A DNA stretch of 64,000 bases, from the NCBI RefSeq assembly GCF_033063295.1, contig NZ_JAWJZH010000001.1, positions 1,550,001 through 1,614,000 on the forward strand, written 5' to 3'. This DNA is from Nitrosomonas sp. Is35. Its GTDB lineage: Bacteria; Pseudomonadota; Gammaproteobacteria; Burkholderiales; Nitrosomonadaceae. A program made the position numbers and the translations under genes. Positions 45,483-56,374 of this stretch are shown piece by piece. Under the pieces are notes generated by a model. That model was not told the origin of the DNA, searched no databases, and saw only the letters and a list, made by a program, of their open reading frames with translations. Numbering within the stretch: position 1 is the first letter of the stretch; every line of letters starts with the position of its first letter.

Positions 45483-46724
45483 TTATTTCGTTTTCAATGC
45501 GTATTTCTCAGCAGCCAGATGAGCAATTTTCCGCCCCATCTCGGAACCCACTTTACCGGAATTACGGTAGTGCACGCCATCATAAATGCGTGCATTGGCA
45601 ACTTCTTGCATAAAATCGTCTAGCTTCGTCCAGCTGCGCGCCACACCACCCGCAGCAGCGCTGGTCGTTGTTAGCACCGGTTTTTGACTGTCGCCGATTT
45701 CAATTTGCAGCACCGTGCCGACGGCGGCGGAAACGATGCAATGCGCGCACGGATATTCCGGATGCATCGGAGTGTCGATAAAAGGCAGCCACGCTGCATC
45801 ACGCTCCGTGGCATCATTACCGTCGCTATCGCCGTTGCGGATCGCCGTCACTGGCCGCCAAAAACCATAGTGATATTTCGCGTCAAACACCGCAATCAGT
45901 CCATCGTCCGAGGCTTGTGTCACAGCCGCGAACAAGCGTGCGTTCTGGGTAATTTCCCTTCCCGGCATGTTAGCAACCGAGCGGACGATACCATGATAAA
46001 TCGGCGGCATGACTTCTTCCCAAAAACGGGCGATGGCAGTTTGTTCCGTGCTTCTTTCGCGGCTATGCTTGCTGCCAAGCGCCTTTACTTCGTTATAATC
46101 GCGCGCCCATAATTCGCTCCCCAATTCAGGCGGCGGCGCCGGGCGGAATTGCGACGGCTGTGTCATCAGCCAGGGCTTGCGGTGCATCCATTGCGGCGCT
46201 TCGGGGATAACCGTTGGCACATAAACTCCCGCATGAGTAAACGGACGGTAAGATTCACCGGCAGCCGCGCCATCGTCGGCACGCAACGCCAGGATCGCCT
46301 GCGCCGCTTTCTCTCCCACAGCAATGCCACCAGCCTTACTCTCACCGTCAGCTATCACGGCCAGTGCGGCTTGATAAACGTGATCGATCACCGACTGCTG
46401 CGACGGTACCAGCTGAACTAACACCGCCCGGTTTGCCGCTGCTACCGCTGCTTCGACTGATGCACCGGGTACGGCTTGCAGTCTTGTATCCTGCACTGCA
46501 TAACGTTGGGTAATCGCATTTACCGCCTCGTACACAGATGCCTGCACAATCGCCAGCGCCCGTTCGGCCGGTAACGGTCCGATCTTGGCGTTCACTACGA
46601 TCTCGCCCGCACGCTGATTCCAGTCGGTTACTGCGTCGGCGGCTGCATTCATTGGCGCCGTTATCAATAAAAACGCGCTAACAACAAGCGCGTTCTGTAG
46701 TTTTTGGTATTTACCGGTCATCAT
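45483..46724 (-). CDS. secreted vanadium-dependent haloperoxidase/PAP2-type protein
   Basis: 413 residues with a signal peptide (cleavage near AAADAV). The active-site order of the PAP2/vanadium haloperoxidase family is visible: KYHYGFWRPVTAIR, then HPEYPCAHCIVSAA (place of the SGH motif, here AHC), then YDGVHYRNSG. The enzyme family either oxidises halides or acts as acid phosphatase. In this copy the serine before the His is replaced by Ala-His-Cys, so the chemistry is uncertain. It stands alone. Confidence 0.85.
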   Translation of the reverse strand: MMTGKYQKLQNALVVSAFLLITAPMNAAADAVTDWNQRAGEIVVNAKIGPLPAERALAIVQASVYEAVNAITQRYAVQDTRLQAVPGASVEAAVAAANRAVLVQLVPSQQSVIDHVYQAALAVIADGESKAGGIAVGEKAAQAILALRADDGAAAGESYRPFTHAGVYVPTVIPEAPQWMHRKPWLMTQPSQFRPAPPPELGSELWARDYNEVKALGSKHSRERSTEQTAIARFWEEVMPPIYHGIVRSVANMPGREITQNARLFAAVTQASDDGLIAVFDAKYHYGFWRPVTAIRNGDSDGNDATERDAAWLPFIDTPMHPEYPCAHCIVSAAVGTVLQIEIGDSQKPVLTTTSAAAGGVARSWTKLDDFMQEVANARIYDGVHYRNSGKVGSEMGRKIAHLAAEKYALKTK

Positions 46725-46807
46725 TATCAGTCTTCTTCACCATGAATTTATTTTTTGCAGTATAACTATCTCTGCTTGCACTTTATTGATCAAAGTCACA
46801 AAACCCT

Positions 46808-48058
46808 TCATATCCCTTGTATTTTATTGATATCGAATCCCCATTGCACCGGGTCCTCGATTTTTTCGATGCCGTCGGTTCCTTTCGACAAATCCAGAAT
46901 TTCAACTGGAATATGCGCGTTGGAACGTGTCGAAAAAAAAGTCTTGATGATCGGCGTGGTTAATTTTTTCGTGGATTGTTCCATCACCACACCTAATCGC
47001 CCGGACTTCAGTTTCAACAGGGTACCGCTGGGGTAAATACCGATGGTCTTCACAAAAGCTTGAAAAATAGTTTCATCAAAATGTCCGTCTTTCCAAGAAG
47101 CCATTTTGCGGATTGACTCGGCCGGAGACCAGGCCGGTTTGTAACAGCGATCCGACGAGATGGCATCGTAAACGTCACAGACTGCGCCCATGCGCGCAAA
47201 CAATGTCAGCGCATCGCCGGATAATTTTTCCGGGTAACCCTTGCCATCGACACGTTCGTGATGGTGCAAGCACACATCCAAAGTCGTTTCATGGACTTGG
47301 TAGCAGGATTTTAAAATTTCCCAGCCGCGCTCCGGATGGCTTTTCATGACGGCAAATTCTTCGTCCGTCAATTTTCCCGGTTTGTTCAGCACTTCATTTG
47401 GAATCACCATTTTACCGATGTCGTGCAACAATCCGGCTGTGCCTGCTTGTCTGATTTGCGCTTCATCCAGACCCATTTGCCTTCCCAGCGCCACCATCAG
47501 CATGCAGACCGCAACCGAATGCATGTAGGTATATTCATTGACATTTTTCAGCCGGATCAATGTGAGCAGTGCATTGGGATTGCGCTCCATCGATTGATTG
47601 ATTTCTTCCACCAAAGATTCCGCGCCTTCGATTTCAAGTGCTTTACCCATGCGCACATCGCTGAACATTGAGGTAACTGCATCTTTGGTTTTTTTCTGAA
47701 GCTTTTTAGCATTTTCCAATTCTTCTTCAACCGAAACGCGCGCAACCGGTTTCTTTACCGGCGGTGGTGATGGCGGAGGTGATGCTTCCGGGGTGATTGT
47801 ACTTACCGGGGAGGTTTTATCCGCTGGCTTGAGGTTTTCCACCAAACCGGTCTCAGTGGGAGCCACATCAAGCCCTTTACCGGTATCAATCCATATTTCA
47901 TCCATGTCGCAACTAACAAGCTTATCCAAGTCTTTCTGCTGCACCAGTTTAAACGATTTTCTCCAGAATGGATGTTCCAGCCAATTGCCGCGGAGCTCAT
48001 GGATATACATTCCCAGCCGGACTTCACTTGCTTGCACTTTTTTTATCATAAGGCTCAA
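46808..48058 (-). CDS. HD-GYP domain cyclic-di-GMP phosphodiesterase
   Basis: 416 residues. An N-terminal DUF3391 domain (about 1-100, VRLGMYIHELRGNWLEHPFW) is followed by a Pro-rich linker (SPPPSPPP) and the HD-GYP domain: HSVAVCMLMVALG, LLHDIGKMVIP, HPERGWEIL, HHERVDGKGYP. The HHExxDGxGYP signature indicates c-di-GMP hydrolysis. Cytosolic and single, so its input is unknown. Confidence 0.93.
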   Translation of the reverse strand: MSLMIKKVQASEVRLGMYIHELRGNWLEHPFWRKSFKLVQQKDLDKLVSCDMDEIWIDTGKGLDVAPTETGLVENLKPADKTSPVSTITPEASPPPSPPPVKKPVARVSVEEELENAKKLQKKTKDAVTSMFSDVRMGKALEIEGAESLVEEINQSMERNPNALLTLIRLKNVNEYTYMHSVAVCMLMVALGRQMGLDEAQIRQAGTAGLLHDIGKMVIPNEVLNKPGKLTDEEFAVMKSHPERGWEILKSCYQVHETTLDVCLHHHERVDGKGYPEKLSGDALTLFARMGAVCDVYDAISSDRCYKPAWSPAESIRKMASWKDGHFDETIFQAFVKTIGIYPSGTLLKLKSGRLGVVMEQSTKKLTTPIIKTFFSTRSNAHIPVEILDLSKGTDGIEKIEDPVQWGFDINKIQGI

Positions 48059-48296
48059 TATAAAAAGTAGAAAAGAAATTTACCGCACCAATTTCATCAC
48101 ATGAATTAATTACCAATCAATCCCTTGAATTACTTCCGGATACTCCAGTTCCACAGTAAGCAATCAAACTACAGAATGGATTTGTGCATATTGTGCACTT
48201 TTTAGTGAGACGGTTAACGGTAGGATTGCAGGGTTTTTATAGGGGTATTCAATTCATCTAGCGATAAAGTGAAGTGGCACATCACTCCTACACAAT

Positions 48297-49082
48297 CTAT
48301 TGCAAGCAATCCGCGCTTTTTCTCAAAGTGCGCCGCGCGTAATAAGCGAACGCTACCGCGCTGCGTTGTCCACGGAGAATCCAGTCGCGCGCTTCCTTGC
48401 CCAAACCGGGGTCTATCGGCTGGATTTTTCCGGCGGATGCCGCCAACAAGTGCATGCGTGCCGCCCGTTCAAAAGCAAGCGCCAAGATACAGCCCTCCTC
48501 AATGCTGGAACTGGCAATCAACAGACCGTGATGCGCCAGCAATACAGCATGTTTACTGCCGATGGCTTTAGCAATCAATTCACCCTCTTCATTACCCACC
48601 GGTATACCAGGCCACTTCGGCAGGAAAGCCACGTCGTCGTACAACACGCAATTATCCATGTGCGAAATTTCCAGCGGCACTTCGAGCATGCTGAGTGCGG
48701 CGGTATGGACGGCATGCGTATGAATGATGCATTGCACATCCGGCCGGGCGCGATACAGCCAGGAATGAAAGCGATTGGCCGGATTGGCCATGCCGTCGCC
48801 TTGTAAAACTTCCAGATCTTCATTGACGAGTAATAAATTGCTCGCGCAGGTTTCGTCAAACCCGAAGCCCAGACGCTGCGTCAAGTACGTGCCCGGCTGT
48901 TCGCCACGCGTGGTAATTTGTCCGGCCAAGCCGGAATCGTGGCCATTATCAAACAAAATCCGGCAGGTTAATGCCAGCTTTTGTGCCGGCGTGTAATTCG
49001 CGCCTTGCAAATGCTTGTCCATTTGCACGAAAGATTGCTGGATCAGTTGCTCTTTACCTAAATTGAATGTGTCATTGCTCAT
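48297..49082 (-). CDS. class II aldolase/adducin family protein
   Basis: 261 residues. It begins with a helical part and shows the zinc-binding histidines IIHTHAVHTAALS and the later LLAHHGLLIAS; the Glu of the active site lies in GNEEGELIAKA. Family members cleave sugar phosphates (fuculose, rhamnulose) or handle ribulose-5-phosphate. The genomic context does not reveal the substrate. Downstream neighbour of hslR. Confidence 0.85.
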   Translation of the reverse strand: MSNDTFNLGKEQLIQQSFVQMDKHLQGANYTPAQKLALTCRILFDNGHDSGLAGQITTRGEQPGTYLTQRLGFGFDETCASNLLLVNEDLEVLQGDGMANPANRFHSWLYRARPDVQCIIHTHAVHTAALSMLEVPLEISHMDNCVLYDDVAFLPKWPGIPVGNEEGELIAKAIGSKHAVLLAHHGLLIASSSIEEGCILALAFERAARMHLLAASAGKIQPIDPGLGKEARDWILRGQRSAVAFAYYARRTLRKSADCLQ

Positions 49083-49099
49083 GATTTTTCACTGGATTC

Positions 49100-49504
49100 T
49101 TAAAATTCGTCGTGGTTGGAAGTGAAGCGCTCGATGACGCGGCGGTCGCGTTTGGTTGGCCGTCCTTTGATATGAAATGGCGGTGGCTGCGCTTTTAAGC
49201 GCGCGGCCAGCAATTCTCGCTGTTGCTTGCTTTCTTCGGTTTCCCGGTACAACTGCTGCGCCACTGTGGCAGATCCTCTTTTATTGGATAACCCCAATAC
49301 TTCAATAATATACTGATAGTTATCAATGCGAATGGTCAGCATATCCCCTGCTGCAAGTATCTTCGCAGGCTTTACCCGTTGACCATTTACCGTAACCCGG
49401 CCGCGATCAATCGCTTCGGCAGCCAACGATCGCGTCTTAAAGAAACGTGCCGCAAACAGCCATTTATCAATACGATATTTTTCTATAGTATCATCTGATT
49501 GCAT
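49100..49504 (-). CDS. hslR: ribosome-associated heat-shock protein Hsp15 (HslR)
   Basis: 134 residues. An S4 RNA-binding domain (RIDKWLFAARFFKTRSLAAE, then GRVTVNGQRVKPAK) and a basic C-terminal tail (KGRPTKRDRRVIERFTSN) match Hsp15. It rescues stalled 50S subunits with peptidyl-tRNA during heat shock. Seven bases from the hydrolase-OsmC gene, so probably co-transcribed. Confidence 0.9.
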   Translation of the reverse strand: MQSDDTIEKYRIDKWLFAARFFKTRSLAAEAIDRGRVTVNGQRVKPAKILAAGDMLTIRIDNYQYIIEVLGLSNKRGSATVAQQLYRETEESKQQRELLAARLKAQPPPFHIKGRPTKRDRRVIERFTSNHDEF

Positions 49505-49511
49505 ATCAAAG

Positions 49512-50744
49512 TTAATCTATCAGGTTAGTTTCTATCCGAATCTTGCTTTGCAAGGTTTTATGCACCGGACATTGATTGGCAATTTCCAGCAATCGAGTCC
49601 GTTGCTGATCACTCAGATTACCGCTCAATTGAATTGCGCGCGTAATGACATCGATCTGTGTTTTCTGCTTTTCACAACCGTTACAGTCTTCGGCGTGAAT
49701 CCGGCTGTGATGCAATTCTACGGTAATGTCCTGCAAGTCAATTTGTTTGTGGTTCGCATACATACGCAGCGTCATCGACGTGCAGCTGCCCAGTGCGGCG
49801 AGTAATAATTCATACGGATTGAGCCCAAGATCCGCGCCGCCCAGCACGATTGGCTCATCGCTGATCAGCCGGTGGCGCGGCGTCAGAATCTCACGCGTGA
49901 ATTTTTTATCGTATTCGCGCACGATCACACTACCCGCCTCAACGCTTGGCCGCAACGCACCGTCTGCTTTGACCAGAGCTGGTTCCGTCTTCAGGTAACG
50001 GCTGGCCCAAGCCGACAAAACTTCCGCGACATAATGAGAATCTTCCGGATTGGACAACAGATGATCGGCATGATCCAGTGATACGAAGCTTTTCGGGTGT
50101 TTGGCCGCGGTAAAAATGCGCCCCGCTTCGTCAATCGAAACAACGTCATCTATCGGTGAATGAAAAATCAGCAATGCTTTTTTTAGTGCACCGATATGCT
50201 CAACTGAATTATATTTCTCCAAATCATCAATGAATTGACGTTTAATCTTAAAGCTTCTTCCAGCCAATTCGACTTGTACAGACGGTTGATTTTGCAATTC
50301 CCGATATGAACCGGCAAACAAGTGTTTAACGTGTGCTGCTGTTGCCGGTGCGCCGATCGTGATTACCGCATTGGCTTGCGGTAAATCTTGCGCCACCGCG
50401 AGTACCGCAGCACCACCCAAGCTGTGTCCGATCAAAAGCGCGGGAGCGGTGTAATGTTGCTCCAGGTAGCGCGCTGCGGCTAACAGATCCTGTAAATTGG
50501 AGGAGAAATTGGTATTCGAGAAATCGCCTTGGCTATTACCAAGGCCGGTAAAATCAAAACGCAATACCGCAATGCCGCGATCCGCCAATGCGAGCGCAAT
50601 CCGCGCCGCTGCAGGGTTGTCTTTGGAGCAGGTAAAACAGTGAGCGAAGAGCGCGTACGATTTAATCACACCAGACGGCATTTCCAGCAAACCGGATAAC
50701 GATTCGCCTTGCGCATTTTGAAATACTGCTTGGATACGCGGCAT
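49512..50744 (-). CDS. alpha/beta hydrolase fused to an OsmC-like domain
   Basis: 410 residues. Residues 1-255 are an alpha/beta hydrolase: nucleophile Ser in ALLIGHSLGGAA, oxyanion region LFAHCFTCSKDN, Asp in SPIDDVVSI and His in LDHADHLL. Residues about 270-410 are OsmC-like: ALGSCTSMTLRMYANHK carries the first redox Cys, NQCPVHKTL the second. OsmC proteins reduce organic peroxides. The fusion is seen in other proteobacteria; the joint substrate is unknown. Confidence 0.88.
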   Translation of the reverse strand: MPRIQAVFQNAQGESLSGLLEMPSGVIKSYALFAHCFTCSKDNPAAARIALALADRGIAVLRFDFTGLGNSQGDFSNTNFSSNLQDLLAAARYLEQHYTAPALLIGHSLGGAAVLAVAQDLPQANAVITIGAPATAAHVKHLFAGSYRELQNQPSVQVELAGRSFKIKRQFIDDLEKYNSVEHIGALKKALLIFHSPIDDVVSIDEAGRIFTAAKHPKSFVSLDHADHLLSNPEDSHYVAEVLSAWASRYLKTEPALVKADGALRPSVEAGSVIVREYDKKFTREILTPRHRLISDEPIVLGGADLGLNPYELLLAALGSCTSMTLRMYANHKQIDLQDITVELHHSRIHAEDCNGCEKQKTQIDVITRAIQLSGNLSDQQRTRLLEIANQCPVHKTLQSKIRIETNLID

Positions 50745-50915
50745 GGACTATTTACCTTATAACAACCGATCAGACAGCACTCTTTCAAGTGGGATACTGT
50801 GTGTAAATAGTACCAAAGTTTGAACCGGAAAATTCTTTTCTTCGCTGGAAAAGTAAGTGAATTCCGGATTAATTCAGGTGAAAAGTTTCCGGAAGGAAAC
50901 TTCGGACATGCGTGA

Positions 50916-51785
50916 TTAAACCATCAGTTCGGTCCGTTTTGCCGTTCCCTGTGGCAGGGACAATACGTTATTCTTCTTAATCACCAGTACCTTATCGAAT
51001 TGAAAGTCATCACTGGTATCATTGGAAAAACCGCTGTCATTGCTCAGTAAATGATCGATGGTCGTTTTGGCAGCGGCAACCGTGGCGGTATCGACCGTCA
51101 CTTTCGTCAGAATTTGCCGCATAGTCGCTCTTTCGATCGTAGTACCGGCTTTATCGACCGAATAATATCTTGAAACTTCGATGCGATTGTTGAGAAGCAC
51201 GGCTGCATTTCCCCACACCACATTGTCATGATCGACGCCAGTCACTGTGTCGATAGCCCACACGATCATTTCGCCGAAAGTTTTACCGGCTGCCATTTGC
51301 GCCAGCATATAATCGACCACTATCGCGATATTGGCTGGTGTAAAGGTGCTTCCGAGCAGATGCGTTATGACTTTGGTTGCATTCCGGGCATTGTGATGCG
51401 AGGCGGCTTTACCCCAATTGGAATTCGAAGCCGGGATTGGCGATAAGATACTCAAGAGTTCTGCGATCAGCTCTCCTTGCGTGGCACCGTCGATCATCCG
51501 GTGCGTCATATAATCAATGACAAGGCCTTTATCGCCAATCGACACCCGGTCGCCCACCAGATCGCTAACAAACTTGGCCGAAAACTCATCCGGCTTCAAA
51601 TACGCGGCATACTGCCGGTCGAGGAATAGAGAGCTTTCCGTCAGCGATTGCGCCAGACTTGCCAAGGATTGGCCGCTTCGCAACAGCGAACCGAGGAACA
51701 TCAGATTCGACGCGCCTGGCGCCGTATTAAACATAGCCAGCGTGAGCTGAAGAATAGAAGTCTGTTGTTGAAGGGTAAGCGCCAT
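50916..51785 (-). CDS. DUF4214-like protein, paralogue of the FG-GAP protein N-terminus
   Basis: About 289 residues from ATG 51785; an upstream ATG at 51833 adds 16 residues. The start MALTLQQQTSILQLTLAMFN equals that of the 54040-56333 gene (MALPAQQQTVILQLTQAMFN), which supports the shorter start. The helical, Ala-rich repeat unit (SLASLAQSLTESSLFLD, then VIDYMTHRMIDGATQGELIAEL) occurs twice. These domains are common in large secreted and surface proteins. No signal peptide; this class is often exported by type I systems. Confidence 0.7.
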   Translation of the reverse strand: MALTLQQQTSILQLTLAMFNTAPGASNLMFLGSLLRSGQSLASLAQSLTESSLFLDRQYAAYLKPDEFSAKFVSDLVGDRVSIGDKGLVIDYMTHRMIDGATQGELIAELLSILSPIPASNSNWGKAASHHNARNATKVITHLLGSTFTPANIAIVVDYMLAQMAAGKTFGEMIVWAIDTVTGVDHDNVVWGNAAVLLNNRIEVSRYYSVDKAGTTIERATMRQILTKVTVDTATVAAAKTTIDHLLSNDSGFSNDTSDDFQFDKVLVIKKNNVLSLPQGTAKRTELMV

Positions 51786-52013
51786 ACGTTGATCTTCGAG
51801 TGTATGGGATACGTTAATTTTTTGTGCGATCATAATGGTAAGGCAGCTTGTGATTTGCTTAAAAAAGATTCATAAAAAATTAGATAGAAATATTAACCGT
51901 TAACCTAACTTACTCAATTTATTGTTCATGAAAATGTAATCGTTAGCAATGCGGTAAATTGCCGCACTCAAACGATAGCTGTAAGAATTACCCAACAGTA
52001 TCCAATTTAATCT

Positions 52014-52931
52014 ATGACAACGTCATTACATATTCTCATCCTCGGTCACGGTGAAATGGGACATGCGCTGGAATATCTGCTGAAGGACCGGCACACATTA
52101 GCGATTTGGGAGAAATTTCCACGGAGCGGTTATTCTTACGCTACGCTGGAACAAAGCGCGCCGCTTGCAGACATCGTATTGTTCTGCCTGTCGGTCAATC
52201 CGCACCGCGAAGTAACTCAACGCATCGCACCGTTACTGAAAAAAACCTGCTTGTGCGTCAGTATCGCCAAGGGACTTGATGAATCCGGCAAAACCGCAGC
52301 GCAAATTTTTGCGGAAAACCTGCCTGCGCATCAACCATTCGCGCTTCTGTATGGTCCGATGATTTCCGAGGAAATCCGTGCAGGCCGGTATGCATTTGCG
52401 CAATTGGGCTGCCACGATCTTGCTGCATTTCATGTCATGCAAGCGTGTTTTAATCACACCAAGTTGTATATTGAGCACACGTTTGACATCGCCGGTATCA
52501 GTTGGGCGGTGATCTTAAAAAATGTGTACGCGATGACGTTCGGCATGGCCGATGAACTCCAGCTTGGCGATAACGTGCGCGGCTATCTGGCAACGGCAGC
52601 TCTGCAAGAATTAAGTCAAATCGCGCAGGTCATGGGCGGTCAAGCCGCCAGCCCGTACCGCTTGGCGGGATTGGGAGATCTAATCACCACCGCCACCAGC
52701 GAAAGTTCGCATCATCATGAATTGGGCCGGAAACTGGCACGGGAAGAAACGGATGGTATTTCAGGCGAAGGACCGCATACCCTCAAGATGATCAAACAGC
52801 ATCGGCTGCTGAATACACAAAATTACCGGCTTTTTCAATTGATTGGCGAAATCGTGCAAAATCCGTGCAATGTGCGGTCAAAATTCGACGATTATTTCAA
52901 GCAAGCTTTTCAATACCATCCGCAACACTAA
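52014..52931 (+). CDS. glycerol-3-phosphate dehydrogenase-like protein (GpsA family)
   Basis: 305 residues. The N-terminal Rossmann motif is LILGHGEMGHALEYL (GxGxxG-like with GHGEMG). The catalytic Lys region ILKNVYAMTFGMAD, GLGDLITTATSESS and RKLAREETDGISGEG are typical of GpsA. Standard GpsA has about 330 residues, so this one is slightly short, and GHGEMG instead of GAGxWG suggests an altered nucleotide site. It may be a paralogue rather than the main GpsA, which would supply phospholipid glycerol phosphate. Confidence 0.78.
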   Translation: MTTSLHILILGHGEMGHALEYLLKDRHTLAIWEKFPRSGYSYATLEQSAPLADIVLFCLSVNPHREVTQRIAPLLKKTCLCVSIAKGLDESGKTAAQIFAENLPAHQPFALLYGPMISEEIRAGRYAFAQLGCHDLAAFHVMQACFNHTKLYIEHTFDIAGISWAVILKNVYAMTFGMADELQLGDNVRGYLATAALQELSQIAQVMGGQAASPYRLAGLGDLITTATSESSHHHELGRKLAREETDGISGEGPHTLKMIKQHRLLNTQNYRLFQLIGEIVQNPCNVRSKFDDYFKQAFQYHPQH

Positions 52932-53980
52932 GCTTCAATACTCAATACCCGGCGAATTTCATCTGTTTTGAAACCCAGCGCCATCGGACGCCGCACACCC
53001 GGCAGCACAACAACATCGTACAGTTCTTCAACCACGCCTTCCATGCGCAGCCAATGCACTACATCCCCCGTGCGCAAATCCACGATCTGAACGCCGCAGC
53101 GCGCTTCGGCATGCCGTGATTTAAGATTCGCATCCAGCGCTAAGCCGCTGAAAGTTTTATTGTGACGTGGTTTGGATATTCCAATTAAGGCAAAATCCCC
53201 GTGAAAGCTGAGTCCGCGCATATAGCCGGGACAAAAACAAACTGGTTCAAACTGTCCTGTTTGCAGATTGGCATAGCCGAAATCCCCGGTGCCGGAATTG
53301 AGCAGCCATAACTTGCCGTTATGCCAGCGCGGAGAATGCGGCATCGACAACCCGGAACACACGATCTCGTTGCTATTCACATCGATCACAACACCACCAT
53401 CGGCACGGTGTTCACGCCAGCCATCGGCGACATCGGAACGGCCAACCGCGGTGACATACGCCGGTTCACCATCCCGCATCGCCAAGCCATTCAGGTGACA
53501 GCGATCTTCCGCCGCCAGCTTACTGATGAAGGCGGGTTGTCACAGCGGTTTAAAGTTATGCGCTTCGCTCAATGCCGCCAAGCAGCCAAACAACGTGTTG
53601 ACGAACACCAGCCGGCCATTGCGATCCACGGCTATGTCGTGGATATCCAGATCGCCGGTGGTGTAACCCACTTGCGGTACGTATAGCCGGTCGTAACCAT
53701 CCTGCTGCTGCCCGGGCTCGAAGATATTTTCAAAGCGCCAGATCTGATACAAACTGCTCATGTATAAACCATTCGATGTCGTGCACAGTCCCATGCAGCG
53801 ATTAAAACTGCGTTCAAACACCGAAAGCGCATTGTCGGGTTTCAAGCCGATAAAATACAGTTTGCCAATCTGGTATGTCGTCAGCGCGATAGAGATCTTT
53901 TGCTCTGCCAGCCACGGTAACAATTGGCGTGAGGTTGTGATTTCCAGCGTTGCTGTATGCGGAATTTCGTTAGTTATCAT
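52928..53980 (-). pseudogene. TIGR03032-family protein interrupted by a stop codon
   Basis: Two frames in register: 53980-53540 ends LSEAHNFKPL and a TGA, and the reading continues without shift QPAFISKLAAEDRCHLNGLA and on through MRDGEPAYVTAVGRSDVADG to 52928. The family has Trp at the TGA, so a TGG-to-TGA change explains it. Joined length is about 350 residues, the usual family size. The family (DUF4915) is beta-propeller-like, of unknown role. It overlaps gpsA-like by four bases. Confidence 0.85.
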
Positions 53981-54039
53981 AAAAAGCAAAATGCTTCATT
54001 GAGTTGACGCAAATCATGGGTATGTTGTAAAGCATGCGT

Positions 54040-56333
54040 TCATATCAAATCCATCGCCGCATTAACCCCAGTCAACAGCACCGCCGCGTCCTGACCAGCC
54101 ACATCAAGACTATCGGCTGCAACAGTTTTAGCAGCTGCCGCGCTGGCGAAACTATGGCCGAATATCACATAAGCCGCGCCAGAATTGAAAGTACTGCCGT
54201 TGGCTGAAGAGGCACCAATGATCAAATCATCAAAACCATCGTTGTTGAGATCCCCCGCGCTACTGACCGACTTCCCAATGAATTACCCGCCGCCAGTCCA
54301 CTCAACGCAAAACCATCGGTACTGCTTAAATTGGATAAATCCAGCGAAGCGCTAAAACCCGATGCTTTACCGAAAACGACATACGCGGCACCGGAATCCA
54401 CACCATTCGCATCGGAACCAACGGCACCGACCAGCACATCGGCGAATCCATCGCCGTTAAAATCTCCAGCGCTGCTCACCGAGCGACCGGCTTTATCGCC
54501 TTCCGCCACGCCCGCCAACCGGAAACCATTGCTGCCATCCAAGTCCGATAACTGGATCGTGGCATCAAACCCAGCAGCTTTGCCAAACACAACGTAAGCA
54601 GCACCGGATGCTTTACCATCGATTCCCGCGGACCGGGCACCGATGATCACATCGTCAAATCCATCGCCATTGACATCCCCGGCATTGCCGACCGAATAAC
54701 CCGCTTCGTCTCCTTCCGCGACACCTTCCACGCTAAAGCCGTTACTGCCATCCAAGCCGGATAAATCCAATATGGCGTCAAAACCCGATGCTTTACCGAA
54801 GATCACGTAACTAGTACCGCTTCCTCCATAGTAGGAACCGACGATCAAGTCGTTAATACCATCGCCATTGATGTCACCGGCACTCACACCATTGCCAAAC
54901 TGCGCGCCATCTTCCAAGCCATTCATTTGGAAACCGTTACTGCCATTCAAGCTGGCTAGATCCAATTGCGTATCGAAACCGGAAGTCTTGCCAAAAACGA
55001 CATAGCTGCGTTCGCCAATCGGCGCGCCAATAATCAAATCGTCGACATGATCGCCATTGACATCTCCGGCGCCGCTGATAGACCAGCCTAAAAGTTGATC
55101 GGCTTTATCAAGATGCATACGGAAACCGTTGCTGCCATCCGAACCCGACAATTCCATCGTCGCGCTGAAACCGGAAGATTTACCGAATACGACGTAGGTG
55201 TATCCGGTATCGTTTTTTGGCACATCGGAGATCGGCGCGCCGATCAGCAGATCATCAAAGCCATCGCCATTGATGTCACCGGCACTACTCACCGCATTAC
55301 CCGCGGCATCCCCGCCTGCCACGCCATTGAGGCGGAATCCGTTCGTGCCATTCAGGCTGGATAAAGGAATCGCCGCATCAAAACCCGAAGCTTTACCAAA
55401 TATTACAAAGCTGGCACCGGAGTAGAAATCGTCAAAATTATGCGGCGCGCCCACGATCAAGTCATCAAAACCATCGCCATTGATATCACCCGCACTGCCT
55501 ACCGACTCGCCTGTGTCATCACTGCCGATCACACCATTCAACTTAAAACCATTTGCGCCATCAAGCCGCGCCAGATCGATGACCGGATTGTCGAGCAGAT
55601 TGTCTACCGCAGCCTTAGCCGTCGCAACCGTGGCCACATCCGGAGTTATCCCTGTGAGAATTTGCTGAAGCGTTACTAAGTCTGTCGCAGTACCTGCTTT
55701 TTCGATCGAGTAATAACGCGATACTTCAATGCGGTTATCAAATAGCGCTGCTGCATTACCCCAGTCAGGATCGGCATGATCCATGCCATCCAGCAAGCTT
55801 ATGAGATCCACGACCGTCGCGCCGAAAGTCTTTCCGGCAGCCATTTGTGCAAGGATATAATCGATCGCGCCGGTTTTGTCCCCAGCTGACGCTGTGTCTC
55901 CTGCCAGGTTATCAATAATTTTTGCCGCATTCGCCGTGTTGTACGCTAATGCGGCCGTTCCCCACACCGGATCGGTTACCGGAATGGCTGAAAGGATTCC
56001 GGTTACATCGGCGATGATTTCACCTTGCGTTGCTCCGGCAGCCATTTTGCCGGTAATAAAATCAATGGCCAGGGCTTTGCTGTCCGCAGTGGCGTTATCG
56101 CCGGTCAAATCCTGAATAAAGGCATCTGCAAACGCTTCCGGGGTCAGATTCGTTGCATAATTCTTGCCAAAAAATAATGTATTTCCCATCAAAGATTGAG
56201 CCAGATCGGCCAATGATTGACCGGCTTCTACCGGGGAGACAAGTGCTTCCAGATAAATCGCGCCCGGAGCTGCATTGAACATTGCCTGTGTCAGTTGAAG
56301 AATGACAGTTTGTTGTTGAGCGGGTAGCGCCAT
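54040..56333 (-). pseudogene. DUF4214-like plus FG-GAP repeat protein, frameshifted
   Basis: Frame 54222-56333 gives 703 residues: residues 1-230 are the DUF4214-like helical part (paralogue of 50916-51785), residues about 250-700 are six to seven FG-GAP (integrin-like) repeats of the form SSAGDINGDGFDDLIVGAP...YVVFGK. Near 54271-54276 the frame shifts; the next repeat (SVSSAGDLNNDGFDDLIIGA) continues in another frame to 54040. One missing A (GGGAAG for GGGAAAG) would explain it. Calcium-binding DxNxDG loops suggest a secreted adhesin-like protein. Confidence 0.8.
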
Positions 56334-56374
56334 AGTGTTTATTCCTTAAATGTGTGCGGTACGATGACCATGAA

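Noticed and set aside
29341..53540. TGA read as tryptophan
   Set aside because: Two broken genes have TGA where the family has Trp (KAP fragment, TIGR03032), but many intact genes here use TGA as a normal stop; G-to-A mutation is simpler.
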